From Rhodamnia argentea (taxonomy: Eukaryota; Streptophyta; Magnoliopsida; Myrtales; Myrtaceae), in the NCBI RefSeq assembly GCF_020921035.1, contig NC_063157.1:6010501-6074500 (forward strand): a stretch of 64,000 bases of DNA, in the 5' to 3' direction. Below the pieces are notes generated by a model. It was not told the origin of the DNA and made no database searches. It saw only the letters and a list, made by a program, of their open reading frames with translations. This document shows, one piece after another, positions 47,060-59,284 of the stretch (positions are counted from its first letter, which is position 1; the number at the start of each line of letters is the position of its first letter). Made by a program: the position numbers and the translations under genes.

Positions 47060-47619
47060 AGGAAAATTCCTAATAAGAGCCTGAAGTGTTTTCATTTTTT
47101 CAAATAAGAGCTCCAAATGAACATTATTTTAAATAAGGACCTAAAGTACATTTATTTTCTCAAATAATAATCTGAAGTGAATCTTGTTTCAAATAAAGAC
47201 TTGAAATAGCCATTAAGTCTTAAAAAAGGCCTAATTTCAAGGGTATTTTTGTCATTTTTCTTTATTTGATTTTTTTCTTTTTTAATTAGTCTTTCCCTTT
47301 TCTATTTTCTTAAAATTAAAAAAAAAAAAAAGAGGAACGGGCCCTCGCCTCCGACTAGTGACCTCGCCAACCTTCGCCGACCCCCCACCGGCGGTGGGGC
47401 AACAGCCACACCTGTGTGGTTGTTTTTATTTTTTGTTAATTTTTTGAAATAAAATAAAATAAAATAAAATCCAAAATGGAGAAATGACGAAAATGCCATT
47501 TAGGTCGGGTCTTTTTTTGAAATTCTATGGCCACTTCAGATATTTATTTAAAATAAGATTCATTTGAGATCTTATTTGAGAAAATAATGACACTTTAAAT
47601 TTTTATTTGAAATTTTTCT
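47060..47619. mobile_element. Mutator-like miniature element, family copy 3
   Basis: Arm phrases are the same as in the copies at 36544 and 37278 (ataagagcctgaagtg, ctcaaataataatctgaagt on the left; atggccacttcagatattta, gaaaataatgacactttaaa on the right). The flanks taatttaga (47051-47059) and taatttaag (47620-47628) agree at 7 of 9 bases. The GC-rich centre (about 47338-47420) is much shorter than in copy 2. Confidence 0.75.
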
Positions 47620-47945
47620 TAATTTAAGCTAAATTTATCATTAATATATCAATTTAAGATTTTTCGTCATATTAGTTTTTTTTTTATGCGATGTCCCTCG
47701 TGCCCTCTGTTGAAAGCTCGACTATCTCATCTTACCACCTTGCCCCTGTTCTCCAATTTATCGTGACAAAAATACCCTCCACTACCAGCAAGTCGGGTCG
47801 AATTATGGAAGACCCAACCCCAGTCATCTGGGTCGGGTATTCGGATAGAGAGCGAAGCACGGAGCTTCAGAAGATAACACTCGCGCTTCTTCGTAACTTT
47901 GGAGATAAATTTTCTTGCTTTCTGAGCTCTCTGGATCGATAGACA

Positions 47946-50354
47946 ATGGCCAGCGTCTCCGCATTCGTTACTTCCCACTCCATTGTCAATCCCACAGTAT
48001 CTCCGAGGAATCCCAGATTGCTTTTTAGCCTTCGCGCGCAAAACCTTCAATTTCAAGCGCGAAAGGAGGTCGTGTCTGCGAACCGCTTGTCGTCGAGCGA
48101 GCAAAATCGGAGCCGCTGGATGAGGACAACAGTGAGGTCATCGGAGGAAGAGGAAGCTCCGGTCGCAGAGGCACAAGTCGAAGAAGACGCCTCTTCTTCT
48201 TCGTCTTTTTCATCAGCAGCTGAACAACAGACGGTCTCAGTCCCGGTCTCGCCCTCCGACACTCTGACCATGTTCTTTCAGGTATACCAACGAGAACCCA
48301 TTTGGTTCCTGACGTGAATTTTGCTTATTGTTCTGTTAGTGTCTGTGGTTGGTTTTTGTCTTTGTTTGTCGAAGGGCTTATGAGTTTGTAATTTGTTTGC
48401 TAGTCTGGTTGTGGGGGGTTGTGTGCCCTTCCCTTTCTCTGGCAGCAAGCGGGTGATGGGTTGTTGAATTGCTATCTGCATTGTTCTGTTGAGGTAGATC
48501 ATTAATGGTCGAGTGCTGGCATTGTCATTTTGTTTTCAAGGCGTTCGTGTAGCGCTGGAGTTAACTCTAGATGTTGTCATAGATTGCATTATGTATCAGG
48601 AATTGAGAAAAGAAAAGAAGCAAAGAAAGAGCAAGCGCTTTTCTGAAGAGTGAAAAGTATGAGATTTTGAAATTTATAATGAAAGAAATATTTCGTTAAC
48701 GAGTGCCAGCAATCAAAGGGGAAGTATGTTGACCTATTTTCTTTTTTTCGGATTCGAAAGACCTGGGCCTTTATTCTGTTCAAGGGGATCAAAGATAAAG
48801 AATGGGATCGGGGAAACAAAGGCCGGTCTCTATAGGTTAAACAATCAAGGTATTTTGCTGGGCAATTCTTGCATGATTTTGATCTTTATACTCTTTTGCT
48901 TGCTGAATAATTTTGATCTTTAAACTCTTGCTCGCTGAATATGTATGTGCTGTGGATGTGTATGCTAGTCTTGTTACAACAGCATGTTGAGCCTCTGCTG
49001 TTCATTTAAAAGGTTGATGCTTTGTAGTATTTACTTTTTTATTTCTGTAGGCAGAGGGTACAATGAGCGAGTCAGCCATCCCGGCGGTGACCACTGCGTT
49101 GGAGGTAGACCCATTTGTTTTTGTCTCGTCTCATGGTGGAAATACTTTAGTGTGGTATGGAAGTCAATTACCTGTCTTTTGACGGCAAAGTCGAGAAGTT
49201 GCTATTAGAAATACAAGTAACCAGGGCGTCAGGCAGCCACGTTCACTGTAAAAGACAAGGTGATCTTATTGACTGCCTGGGGTGGAATACCCAAGTCCAA
49301 TTTACAGCTTTCATCGCTATACTGTGGAAGCAAGTTGAATTTACTCATTAAACACTAAGAAACTTCTCTTACTTATTTCCAAGTGTGAGAGAAGCTGCTC
49401 TGCTGTAGCTTCGACCTCATTTGCCTTTTTTTTCCTTTGGTCTTTTGTCACAAACTTCTACGGATTCCTTATTTTTGTTGCATTTAGGAATACTTTTTTT
49501 CTCGGTTGACTGGGCCCGAAATATTCCTTAGTAATATGGTTTTGGACATGGTGTCACTCCTCTGATTTCACTTGTAGTGGAAGTCTGAAAGGAAGCACGC
49601 TACTATCGAACTTTTAATAGGTAGTGTTGTGTAATCAAACTACTATTGTGCTGTAACGTGTCCGATTTCTTTTCTCCTCTAGGGAGCTGAGGGCATTACA
49701 ACTTTGAAGGTTCAAGTTGTCGAAGGCATTGCCAGTGTTGAGGTGAGTGTGGACTCTTAAAGTGTGCATTATGGTTTTGTATTTGCTTTCCATTTGGTTT
49801 GGACCTTTTACTGTATTTCAACTCATCTGCATTAGTGACCCCAAGCAAGCATGTACACTGCTAGGTTTATCCTGCAATGCGTCAAACCCATGGAGGAATT
49901 GTCCTTTGAGAAGGATGGCCCTAGGATAAGAATCTAGCAGGCCCCTATTAATAAGGAGTTCTATCCGATCTGTGAGTAGATACAGCTATATATCCTGCAA
50001 ACCATGGAAGACGTTTTAAATGTTGAAGGAGCAAGGGCCAACTCTGGCCTGTCTTTACTTTCTTCATGTCAACGTTTTTCTACCGTGATGTTTCTAATAT
50101 TGCTCGCCGCATGCTTTGTCATTTATGTTTGTTGAACATTGGACTGCTATGAAGCGTTTATTCTCTTTTGGCCAGAGGGATGTTTGTGGTGCTTATGTTT
50201 TGACAATTTCGTCCTTTCTGATTAGTTGACGAAACTGACGACTATACAAGCCACAGGGGTGGCTTCCAGTTTGGTCGAGACCATACAAGGCGCGGGATTC
50301 AAGTTACAAACATTGAATCTGAGCTTCGAAGAGGAAGAGGAGGTCCTTGTCTAG
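47946..50354 (+). CDS. plastid-targeted small protein, HMA-like fold
   Basis: Four exons: 47946-48281, 49051-49104, 49683-49742 and 50226-50354, all phase 0, giving 192 residues. The first 60 or so residues are rich in Ser, Arg and Val with few acids, as in a chloroplast transit peptide; an acidic/Ser-rich linker follows. The conserved part begins at FFQAEGTMSESAIPAVTTAL and runs through GAEGITTLKVQVVEGIASVE and QATGVASSLVETIQGAGFKL. The alternation of helix and strand and the final GAGF recall the ferredoxin-like fold of heavy-metal-associated (HMA) domains, but the metal-binding CxxC is absent. Similar plant proteins are uncharacterised as far as I know, so no function is proposed. Confidence 0.85.
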
Positions 50355-51940
50355 ATATTTGAACTCTGAACCCATTAGGCATCATCTTTCAAGTTCTGGA
50401 GAGATTCTCGGCCCCCAATGTGCCTCTGAAATTGGCATGTGCAGTTATCATTTCAAAAGTGTTGGCACATTCAGATCTTAAAAGAGTTGTTTTCTCTGCG
50501 AGGATAACATGGCCAATTCGCATGCATTGAATTCCCGAGTGTTGCTATACCAAGGTATACTCAACCATCCATTTGCTTGGCATGAACTGTAATGGTCTAG
50601 ATACAGATCTATTGCCGCCTAGGAATGCGTACGCAATGCGCATCCTCTCCTCTTTGCATAGGAGTTCGCATGACATGAGAAGGTGAAGGCATATACATCT
50701 AAAACTTTGCCATTGTTTCAAATTGAACACGTTAGTTGCACATTATCTGTCACTGTACTTTGGCATTCTTGTCCTCTGATGATGACAATTGCGTTCTGCA
50801 TTTGCAAAGAACAGGCGACGAAGTGTAACAGAGGAGGCTACGTCTCTGCCACATGCAACTACTTAAGTATTAGCAAAAGCCTAGTTTAGAACACGACCGG
50901 TGAAGTTAATTAAGAGTCCTTACCTTAAACCCTGCTTTTGCGTGAACTGGATGTTACAATTGGCCTCCTCGTTGCAGCTCATTGGTGCCTTCGTACGACC
51001 AAAACCCGTTCATCAAACATTATCACGCTTCAGAATACAAATTAGCTAATTATTAACCTTGGATGTGATTACCGTCTCTTCAAGTCATGCTTGAGTCTGA
51101 TCGGGACCGACGACATTATATAGCATCACAAAATGGCGCCTTTAACACTCACAAACCAAAAAAAAAGGGCCCCAACAAAAAAGATCGCTGTAGAGTAATC
51201 GGGTCGAGGTCCTTTTCCACTGTAATTCCATGAGGAAGAGCAATGCGAAAGCGGGTTAAACATCCATTTAAATCGAATTTGATTAATCTCCAGTCGTCCC
51301 TGTCAAAACGCACACACGTGTTTAGACTGATGGGTCTCGAATGATCTAATCGACAAAGCCAAGATAAAGCAAATTCATCTAGGGATTGAGAGATTGTACA
51401 GTTTTATCTAGGCCAGATTGTGTAAGATGCCAGCTAACCCTATCGTCAGATTGTGCTGGCATTCTCTTAATCTCTCCCATGTGAGATTGTTCAGTGCGAG
51501 GCGGTCTTCTTCTTCTCCGGTTGTCAGAATCCTAGGCGGGTTTCCACACGTAGCATGGAGGCACATAGTACTGATTATACTATTCATTTATGTTCGTGTT
51601 CCATTAAAAATCCTGCAGATACGATCTTTCTAGGTTAGACCCTCCACGATTAAACTGATTGCCCATGCAGCCATGCATGGAACACGTCGACTCCCAGGAT
51701 TACTCTCATTGATTCAACTTGCCGCTGACTTGAAAAGTGCGGAATCTACACTTATTACGGGACCATGTGTTGCTGCAACTAAACAAATCCATCGAGCCCG
51801 GAGCGTTCGAACCCAGATGCATCAAGTTTAGGCGCAGGTTGATTCTAACTCACCCTGCTTTTATCTGGGGTAGATGTTATCTTTTAGTGTATTGCAGGTG
51901 CACCCGAGGAAACTTGTAAATTACCCTTTCTCGACCAGAT
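50355..51940. other. intergenic DNA
   Basis: The first part is probably 3' UTR. No gene is recognised. From about 51640 to 51930 the sequence is paralogous to 53715-54000 upstream of the second GASA copy, so it is part of the duplicated GASA promoter. Confidence 0.5.
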
Positions 51941-51947
51941 TTGTTCA

Positions 51948-51957
51948 CTATTTATAG
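51948..51957 (+). promoter_or_regulatory. TATA box of GASA gene 1
   Basis: The phrase ctatttatag lies 97 bases upstream of the start codon at 52045; the paralogous copy has tatttatag at the matching place. Confidence 0.6.
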
Positions 51958-52044
51958 TGAGATTTGTCGTCCGGTTTCGCTCATCGCCGACAAGCACTCA
52001 CAGAGAGCAATTTCTTTGCACATTCGCGCTTCTCTTTGGCTGAA

Positions 52045-53291
52045 ATGGCTTTCAAGGCTTTCGTCTTCCTGCTCCTGGCTTTGCTCTTGTTCACAACTGG
52101 GGTATCCATCTCTTTTGCATAAGCTTAAGAGTAGCTAGTTAGCTAAACTGAGTCAACTTTCATATTCTGTTCCATGTCATTTCGAAATCTCCTCCTCTTT
52201 CCTTCTACTTTCATTTATCAATTGCGATAAAGAACACGTAGTTTATGTGGTTCATGAATAGAAAATCAACCGGGCGATTTCATCAAATTTTTCAGATACA
52301 TTTGTAGTTACTTATGGAGTGGTCCTGGAGCACGGGCATGAGCATTGAGCTCAGTGCTAAAATGCTTGAAATCCAGTGGGAACTTCTTTTTTATGGCCAA
52401 AACCTATAGTAGAAGCTGGGTTAATCGTTCTTTCATATCTTAGGGAGAAAGGATTTGTGCAGAATTATTTCTAGAACTTAAGGTAGTGCCTTCGTTCATC
52501 ACTGAAATCAATCGTTCTTTCATATCTTAGGGAGAAAGGATTTGTGCAGAATTATTTCTAGAACTTAAGGTACTGCCTTCGTTCATCACTGAAATCGCGG
52601 CTATACTGCGAGTCCACTGTCCAGCAGCACTAACCAACGATGAATACAACGGATAGAGTTTTTTGGCAGAGTTGTCGTTAAAATCACATGCACGACATAC
52701 CGCTATAAAGAATGCAAGCGTCTTAAGAGTGACATCCTTTGTAATTTGATGCAGAGCTCAACCAAGGCTCCAGCTCACGCACCAGAGAAACCTCCCATGG
52801 CATTTCACCCGCCAGAGAAGGCTCCCATTGCAGTTCACCCGCCAGTGAAGGCTCCCATTGCAGAACCCCCTGTCAAGCCCATCTATGGTAAATAGTAGCG
52901 CCAATTCATCCCTTGCCCTTAAACAAAAAGAAACCGAAAAAAGATTGAAAAGCTTACATGCAACAGCAGAAAATAACAGTGTCCACAAGTAACGCCGTGA
53001 CACGGCGAATTCGCATTTGAAATAGGAATTGCCATCTGTTCCCTCGTTCTCAGTTCGTTTTTCTTTTCCTTTCCGGTAGCGTAATACAATTCTATCTAAT
53101 TTCCCAAAAAAAACACAGAATGCGTGGAGCCGTGCGAGGAGCACTGCAAGGATCACCAGAAGAAGAGGCCGTGCATGAAGTCGTGCACGGCATGCTGCAA
53201 GAAGTGCAACAAGTGCGTGCCTCTGGGAACTTCAAAGTGCTCCGACTGGGACTATGTCCTCATCCATGGAGAGCGTGTTGCTTGCCCTTAA
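52045..53291 (+). CDS. GASA-type cysteine-rich secreted protein, gene 1
   Basis: Three exons: 52045-52101 (signal peptide MAFKAFVFLLLALLLFTTG), 52755-52887 (Pro/Ala/Lys-rich linker with a PPEKAPIAVH-type repeat) and 53119-53291 (GASA domain), giving 120 residues. GASA/Snakin proteins are small secreted peptides controlled by gibberellin and other hormones, with roles in growth and defence. The domain keeps the CxxxC, CC and CxxC spacings (ECVEPCEEHCKDHQKKRPC, CTACCKKC). The C-terminal part, normally CPCY plus a final KCP, reads KCSDWDYVL..VACP, so 11 rather than 12 cysteines are present and one disulfide partner is missing. Its neighbour at 54099 is a tandem duplicate and a third relative is at 57417. 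Confidence 0.88.
52423..52596. repeat. 87-base tandem duplication in intron 1 of GASA gene 1
   Basis: Copies at 52423-52509 and 52510-52596 differ at a single base (gtagtg against gtactg), so the duplication is recent. The downstream paralog has only one copy of this sequence. Confidence 0.93.
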
Positions 53292-54030
53292 TGATCTGCA
53301 AAAAAAAAATGTGATTAGCCATTGCTTCATCTTGCTTGGATGTGGTTGTGTTTACTTCATATATTGTCCAGTACTTAGTACTTTTGATTTGCTTTGATCA
53401 TGTAATAAGATCCCATATGGGAGGATGTTCCATAAAAAAAAGTTGCAAAGCTTCGTTTGTCAAATAGAAGTGCATAAAATAAAGTCTTTAACTCCACAAA
53501 ATGATCAAGCTATCTTGTCGCTGAACATATGATTTCAACCGGCTTCTCCATCTGTAACTGTATTGGTCTGCAGTTCATAGTTTAACAATCAGCCTTCTCG
53601 TATGTGAGGACGGCGCCCCCGCTCCAGATCCGTATGAATCATCAAAATTTGACAAATCCCGAGTGCGAATCTCTTGCTGCGTAAAAACATGCAGAAAAGA
53701 TATTTTCTTTGTTAGACGGTCCCTCCACGATTAAATCAACTACCGCATGAAGTTTGTATCGTTAACTCTCAGGATGAATCTCATCGATTCAACTTGCAAC
53801 AGCTAAAAAGCTTACACGAGAAGCACAGAATCTACACCATTTTCAAGACCATGTACGACTGCAATTATACAAATCCATCGAGCCCAGAGCAGTCGAACTC
53901 AGATGCATCAAATTGGCACAGGTTGATCCTAACTCATCATATGTTCATCTGGGGTAGATGTGATCTTTAGTGTACCGCAAGTGCACCCATGAAAACTCAT
54001 AAATTGCGATTTCTTGACCAAAATTTTCTT
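53292..54030. other. spacer between GASA gene 1 and its broken copy
   Basis: 3' UTR of gene 1 followed by the duplicated promoter region (about 53715-54030), which matches 51640-51945. No other gene. Confidence 0.5.
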
Positions 54031-54039
54031 TATTTATAG
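54031..54039 (+). promoter_or_regulatory. TATA box of the GASA pseudogene
   Basis: The phrase tatttatag lies 60 bases upstream of the ATG at 54099. The start region is kept although the coding sequence is broken. Confidence 0.5.
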
Positions 54040-54098
54040 CACATTTTTTGGCCGATTTCGCCCGTCATCTTTGCACACACAAGCTTTCTGTCTCTGAA

Positions 54099-55231
54099 AT
54101 GGCTTTCAAGGCTTTCCCCTTCCTGATCCTGACTTTGCTCTTGTTTGCAACCAGGTATGAATCTCTTGCATAAGATGAGAGTGGCTAATTAGCTAAACTA
54201 AGTCGTTTTTACTTTTATATTCTGTTGTATGTTCTTTCAAATTCAATCCTGCTTAATTAGTTCCTTCTCGCTTCTTCTTTTTTCGATTGATCAATTGCAA
54301 TAATAATCTGTAGTTTATGTGGTTCATGAATAGAAAATCAACCGGGTGATTCTTCGGATTTCTCAGATACTTTCTTAGAGAACTTTTTTTTTTTTTGTGG
54401 CCAATACCTATAGCAAAAGCTTAGTCAATTGTTCTTTCACATCTTAGGCAGAAAGGATTTGTGCACAATTATTTCTAGGATTTAGGTAACGTCTTCGTTC
54501 ATTGCTAAAAGCACGGCTATTCCTGGAGCACCAACTAGTCCTTTCCTTATTACGATCGCCTCATCTTATCATGGGCATACCAATGAAATGAGTCATGGTC
54601 CACCATCGGGGCGGCACTAACCTACAACTCCATACAACGGATAGAGTTTTTCGACAGTGTTATCGCTAAAATCACGTGCATGACATACCAGAATAACGTA
54701 AGTAAGAGTCCTCAGGGTAACATTCTTTGTAATTTGATGAAGAGTTCAACCAAGACTCCAGCTCACGCACCAGAGATGCCTCCCATGATAGTTCATTAGC
54801 CAGAGAAGGCTCCCAGGGCGGACCGTCCTGTCATATCCATCTATGGTGAATAATAGCATCAATTCATGCCTTGCCCTAGAAAACGAAGAAAAGAAAAAGA
54901 TGGAGTCTATAAAAAATTTATGTTCTTGAAATTATTAACTTCTGTACTCTGTTCGATCCACCCCATTTCCACAAGGAGTGCCGCGATGATGCGACAAATT
55001 TGCAGTTGAAATGGGAATCACTATATGTTCCCTCGTTCTCAGCTCGTGTCCCCAGGATGCATGGTGCCAGTGCAAGGAGCACCGGAAGAAGAGGCCGTGC
55101 ATGAAGCTGTGCATGGCATGCTGCAGGCAGTGCCACGGCTGCGTGAGTCTGGGGACTTCTGTGGACGAGGAGATGTGCCCCGGCTGGAAGTATGTTGTGT
55201 CGCCCATTCAGAGTCTTATGTTTGCCCTTAA
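54099..55231 (+). pseudogene. GASA-type gene copy, broken
   Basis: A tandem duplicate of GASA gene 1. Exon 1 (54099 to about 54155) encodes MAFKAFPFLILTLLLFATR; exon 2 (about 54742-54847) encodes SSTKTPAHAPEMPPMIVH and then meets an in-frame TAG at about 54795, before PEKAPRADRP continues. Exon 3 (about 55057-55231) encodes WCQCKEHRKKRPCMKLCMACC with the middle cysteines intact, but the first cysteines are displaced and the C-terminus reads ..EMCPGWKYVVSP with no closing KCP. The exon 2 acceptor has changed from GCAG to GAAG. The stop and the altered ends make a functional product unlikely. Confidence 0.75.
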
Positions 55232-57304
55232 AATTTGGAAAAAAAAAATGTGATCAGCCTTCGCTTCATGTTAGCCTTTCGCCTTTAAGCAAGCAAAAAC
55301 ATACAGAGTTTGTAACTCCTCAAAATGATCGAAGTAACTGGTAATTGAACATCAGATTTCGAACAGCTTCTGCATCTGCGAATATATTTTCCTTCGCAAG
55401 CAACACTGATCATATGACCATCTACAATGTGTTATTAGTCAGGGTAAAGAAAATCTTTGCGCAAATCATCAGATTAACAGCATCCCGCTAGCGAAAGAGT
55501 TTCTTCAAGCAAAGTGGGAGCCAATGAAATCGCCACACCCAATATAGAAATATAAGCATATGGAATGGAATAAAACTCATTCAATAAGCCTTGAGATCTG
55601 CATTACACAGTTTAGCAATCAGCCTTCTCATGTGTGACGATGGAGCCCCGCTCTAGATCCTTATAAACCATCAAATTCTACGAATCCCAAGTGTGAATCT
55701 CTTGAACTCCACTAGATTCATTTGAATGCATGCACTCGATTCATGTGATAATTGTCCAATGGAAGGAGGCTTCATCCTCTGCGAAGAGTCCGAAAGACAT
55801 GCCAAGTCAAGACGTCTACGATGAACAAAATGATGATCCTGGAGATCCACCAGCGTCTAGGGCTTTAGCTTTGTCTTAGATGACTTCTCCACTGCTACGA
55901 CTGTGAAAAACTTGACGGGGTCATTTTCTTTTGGCCAGGATTGAAGATGAACGCATCTCCATTACCTATGGTGACTAAAAATGAATTCGCCATTTTCTTT
56001 TGGCCAGTCTTAACCATTCATGAAAGAGGACGACCCGAACATTGTAGGTTCACAGATCGCTCTCAAACGACTGACCGAACGTTTCCCGACAGAAGGAAGA
56101 AGTTGCTCTTCAAGAGAGCGGAAAAGAGGTTGCATATTCCTTTCGAAACAAAAGGTTCTCAATTGTTGCACATAATATGAAAAACTCTTACAATGGGGAG
56201 ATCACGTGTATAAACAAGCATTTGAGATGTCCTCGACTTCTTTAGATGTCACTTGAGATGGCGACAGATAACATGACAGGAGAGCAAGAGTGGTTTCGAA
56301 CATCACATATGGTTAAGGCCTAACACTTAGAAATCCAATCTACAAATTGGTGAATGCACATGCAGAGAGAAGTTTCTAGGCCCATGTCCCACTTGCTCTT
56401 AGCACATTGACCATCTCTGGGAGACAACGCATATGACATCACATGTAGAGAGAGAGAGACATTGAAGAGCAGAACGAGAGAATCCCACCGTCTACTGCTC
56501 AAATCTCAGTTTTGTTTCAGGCGAAGGTGGCCTGGCATTCAGCCTTGTAGAGGACTCTCTAGATTAATCCTAGTGCTAATACAATAAGATATACCCAGAG
56601 CCAAAATCTGACTCGCTGGAAATAGGAAAAAAGTAAAGCTCAGGGATCAAGATTCAAGACCCTTCACGCCTTCCTTTCTAGACAGGCATCACTCAAAACA
56701 AATCTGGAGTTAGACATTTAGACCCCACTTAGCAAGAAAGGCTTGGTGTTCGGAAAAGAATCATGAATATGCTACCCCAACCATTAATATTCACCGCAGA
56801 GGAAGGAAGAGTGTGTGAAAAGGACTTCATGTCACCGCTAATACAACTGGCATCTGACACCAAAGCATCTTCACTTCACTTGCCATTACCAAACTTTGAC
56901 ACTGTAAAAACATGATTCAAGAAATGCAGCATTTCCCTCGTCCAAAGAGAGAGAGAGAGAGAGAGAATGACATCAACTTACTATTATCTTGCAAAAAAGA
57001 GCAGCTGTCAAAGACGATTACTGCATGCAAGTTCCGAAGAAGAGGCCTCGTGTATGCTGTACAGGAATCCAAAAAAAATTAAAATCTTGTGCAGAGGCTG
57101 AGCTCGAATATAGTAACTATAGATAACAGAGACAGACGGATCTTGGGACATGGGGGTCTAAGCCAAAGTCAGATTTCTGACATCAAAGGCCATAACTATT
57201 GTCCTCTGCCCAGCTGGCACACACTTGACTGAACCCGCCCACACCACCTCTCCTCGTGTCTCGTAATATCTCGCTCCCTCACCCCTCGCTCTGTGAGCTC
57301 TGCT
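55232..57304. other. intergenic DNA upstream of GASA gene 3
   Basis: No gene is recognised. A GA microsatellite of about 12 units lies at about 56944-56967. The last 150 bases before 57417 are CT-rich, as a plant leader. The sequence 55560-55700 again resembles the 53570-53690 region (cagccttctc..tgtgaggacgg), a remnant of the GASA duplication. Confidence 0.45.
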
Positions 57305-57314
57305 CTATTTAAAG
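57305..57314 (+). promoter_or_regulatory. TATA box of GASA gene 3
   Basis: The phrase ctatttaaag lies 112 bases upstream of the start codon at 57417. Confidence 0.6.
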
Positions 57315-57416
57315 CTGGTAATGCTGTTGCTCTCTTCCTCAGCTAATCGTCCCGAAGAGAAGCTCTCTTTGATCTCATCTCTTTCGAGTTTCTGCCACTT
57401 TCGTTGCCATTCCCCC

Positions 57417-58768
57417 ATGGCCTTCAAAGCCGTGCTCTTCTTGGTGGCCGCTTTCCTCTTGATAAACACAAGGGTACTCTCTCTCCCTCTTCCCCCTGTT
57501 TGTGGGTGGGCGTGCCTTCTCTGTGGTCTAAAATCGTTGTCTTCTTTTGACAGGTTTCGTCCAGTGATGAGGAACTCAAGATGAAGGTAACGTCTAGGAT
57601 CCTGTGAAATTTTGTGTGAATCCTCCATTCTATGCGCATCAATGGTTTGGCGACTTGGAGGAGTAGGATACAGTGCTGGGTTGTTCAGCAAAAAGTGGGC
57701 GTTCATTTGTTTGTTTTCCACCTTCTAGAGAGATGCTCACATGGATTTGGGTAGTCTAATATTAAGATTTCTGTGACATACATGACATACATGACAACGG
57801 TAACATTACTCAAATCGGGCCAACCAAATAAAAATGGAGGGTCTGATTTGAGTCACATCATGTGTTGAAAGGAAGGAAAAAGACGTGGACGGAAATTTTT
57901 TGGGGTTTGAAAAATTTTAAATCCCAAACGTGGCTCAAATCAAACCGTCCGATCACGTATATTACAGAAATCTCAATATTAGGCGATCCGGATCTTGCTC
58001 ACGTTTATTGGACTACCAGCAAAAACATGTACTTTCTAATTTTAATTCGCCTAAGTCCTGCAAAGTGAGAATAGTAAGGTCTAGCATTCACAAAGAGACA
58101 AGATTAGTCAACAACCTCACTGATTGACTCTGTCCAGAAAAATCCAAGCCTCTATTATCTTTCAACGGATAAGACGCCACGTACCCTTGTCCGCAATTTT
58201 AGAGCCATTTCTAGTATGTCCGGTTGAATCACGTTAAAGTCGCCTGATCAAATGAAATTTGATGTCCTTTCTTGCAAAGTATAGATTGAACGACCAAGAT
58301 CGTTGCAGGCTCCGTCTCCACCGTATGCCAAAGTCCCAGTGGCAGCTCCTGCGCCGGCCAAGTTGCCAGCCAAACCACCAGCCCTATCTCCTCCGTCGAA
58401 GGCGACACCGCCACCTGCGAAGCCTCCCACACCCACACCATTGCCCCCAGTGAAGTCCAAAGCAGGTAGCGATCTTTCCCTCTCCTGATGTTTTTTATTT
58501 TATTTTTAATTATTATTCTCTTGTCCTGTCCTCTTTCACTGAGGCAGGCATTTCATCAAACGCTTCGGTGGGTGTCTCTGCAGATTGCATCCCACTCTGC
58601 GACCAGAGGTGCAAGCTCCACTCCAGGAAGAGGGTGTGCATGAGGGCGTGCATGACGTGCTGCGACCGATGCAGGTGCGTGCCTCCGGGGACGTACGGGA
58701 ACCAAGAGATGTGCGGGAAGTGCTACACCGGCATGACCACCCACGGCAACAGGGTCAAGTGCCCGTGA
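57417..58768 (+). CDS. proline-rich GASA-type secreted protein, gene 3
   Basis: Four exons: 57417-57473, 57554-57586, 58309-58465 and 58584-58768, giving 143 residues. A signal peptide (MAFKAVLFLVAAFLLINT) is followed by a Pro/Ala/Lys-rich linker of about 50 residues with PAKPP and PPSKATPPP units, then a full 12-cysteine GASA domain: DCIPLCDQRCKLHSRKRVC, RACMTCCDRCRC, VPPGTYGNQEMCGKCY and HGNRVKCP. The long proline-rich linker is like that of GASA14-type proteins, which are linked to cell-wall growth and gibberellin signalling in Arabidopsis. It is more complete than the two copies upstream and carries an extra small exon (57554-57586). Confidence 0.93.
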
Positions 58769-59064
58769 AGTGCTCGACTCATTTCCTCGGCGACGTCACG
58801 GGACTCTTTAATAAAAGTTTCGAAAACAGAGGTGGGGGAAACCAATGGTTTTCCACGGAGGATTTGCTGGAGTTTCGGCTGATGCCAAAAGGCTTTGCCT
58901 ATCTTAATCTGTAATTTGGGTTTTTAATTATGTGGATTTAATTTTAATCTGTCAGTTTAGCCTTAAATTTTTTAATTATGTTAATTTAGTTTTAAATTTC
59001 TAGATGTTTAAGCTGAGTACCTGTGGCGACCTACTTGCTAAGTCTAAAAAGTTATGGCCCGAGG

Positions 59065-59276
59065 TAGACATGGCCAAATGAAACCGGGGGCCCGGAACTG
59101 ACCCGTTAATCGGGCTGAAAGTTCCAACCCGTTTTTTTTTTTTCTAAAGGGGGGGCCCGGGAGGAAAGAGTTATTGGGCTCGGGAACCGGAACCAGAACC
59201 TGAACTTGCCCGAAATCGGCGGTTCCACCTTTTCTAGGAACCGGAATCGGTAGTTTGGACAAACCGGCCACGTCTA
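59065..59276. mobile_element. hAT-type miniature transposon, copy 2
   Basis: The element of 212 bases is bordered by identical 8-base repeats gcccgagg at 59057-59064 and 59277-59284. The inverted ends are tagacatggcc on the left and tagacgtggcc read from the right. The interior shares ggcccggaac, gttccaaccc and ggaaccggaa phrases with the copy at 9708-9983, in the same order, so the two belong to one family. Confidence 0.88.
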
Positions 59277-59284
59277 GCCCGAGG

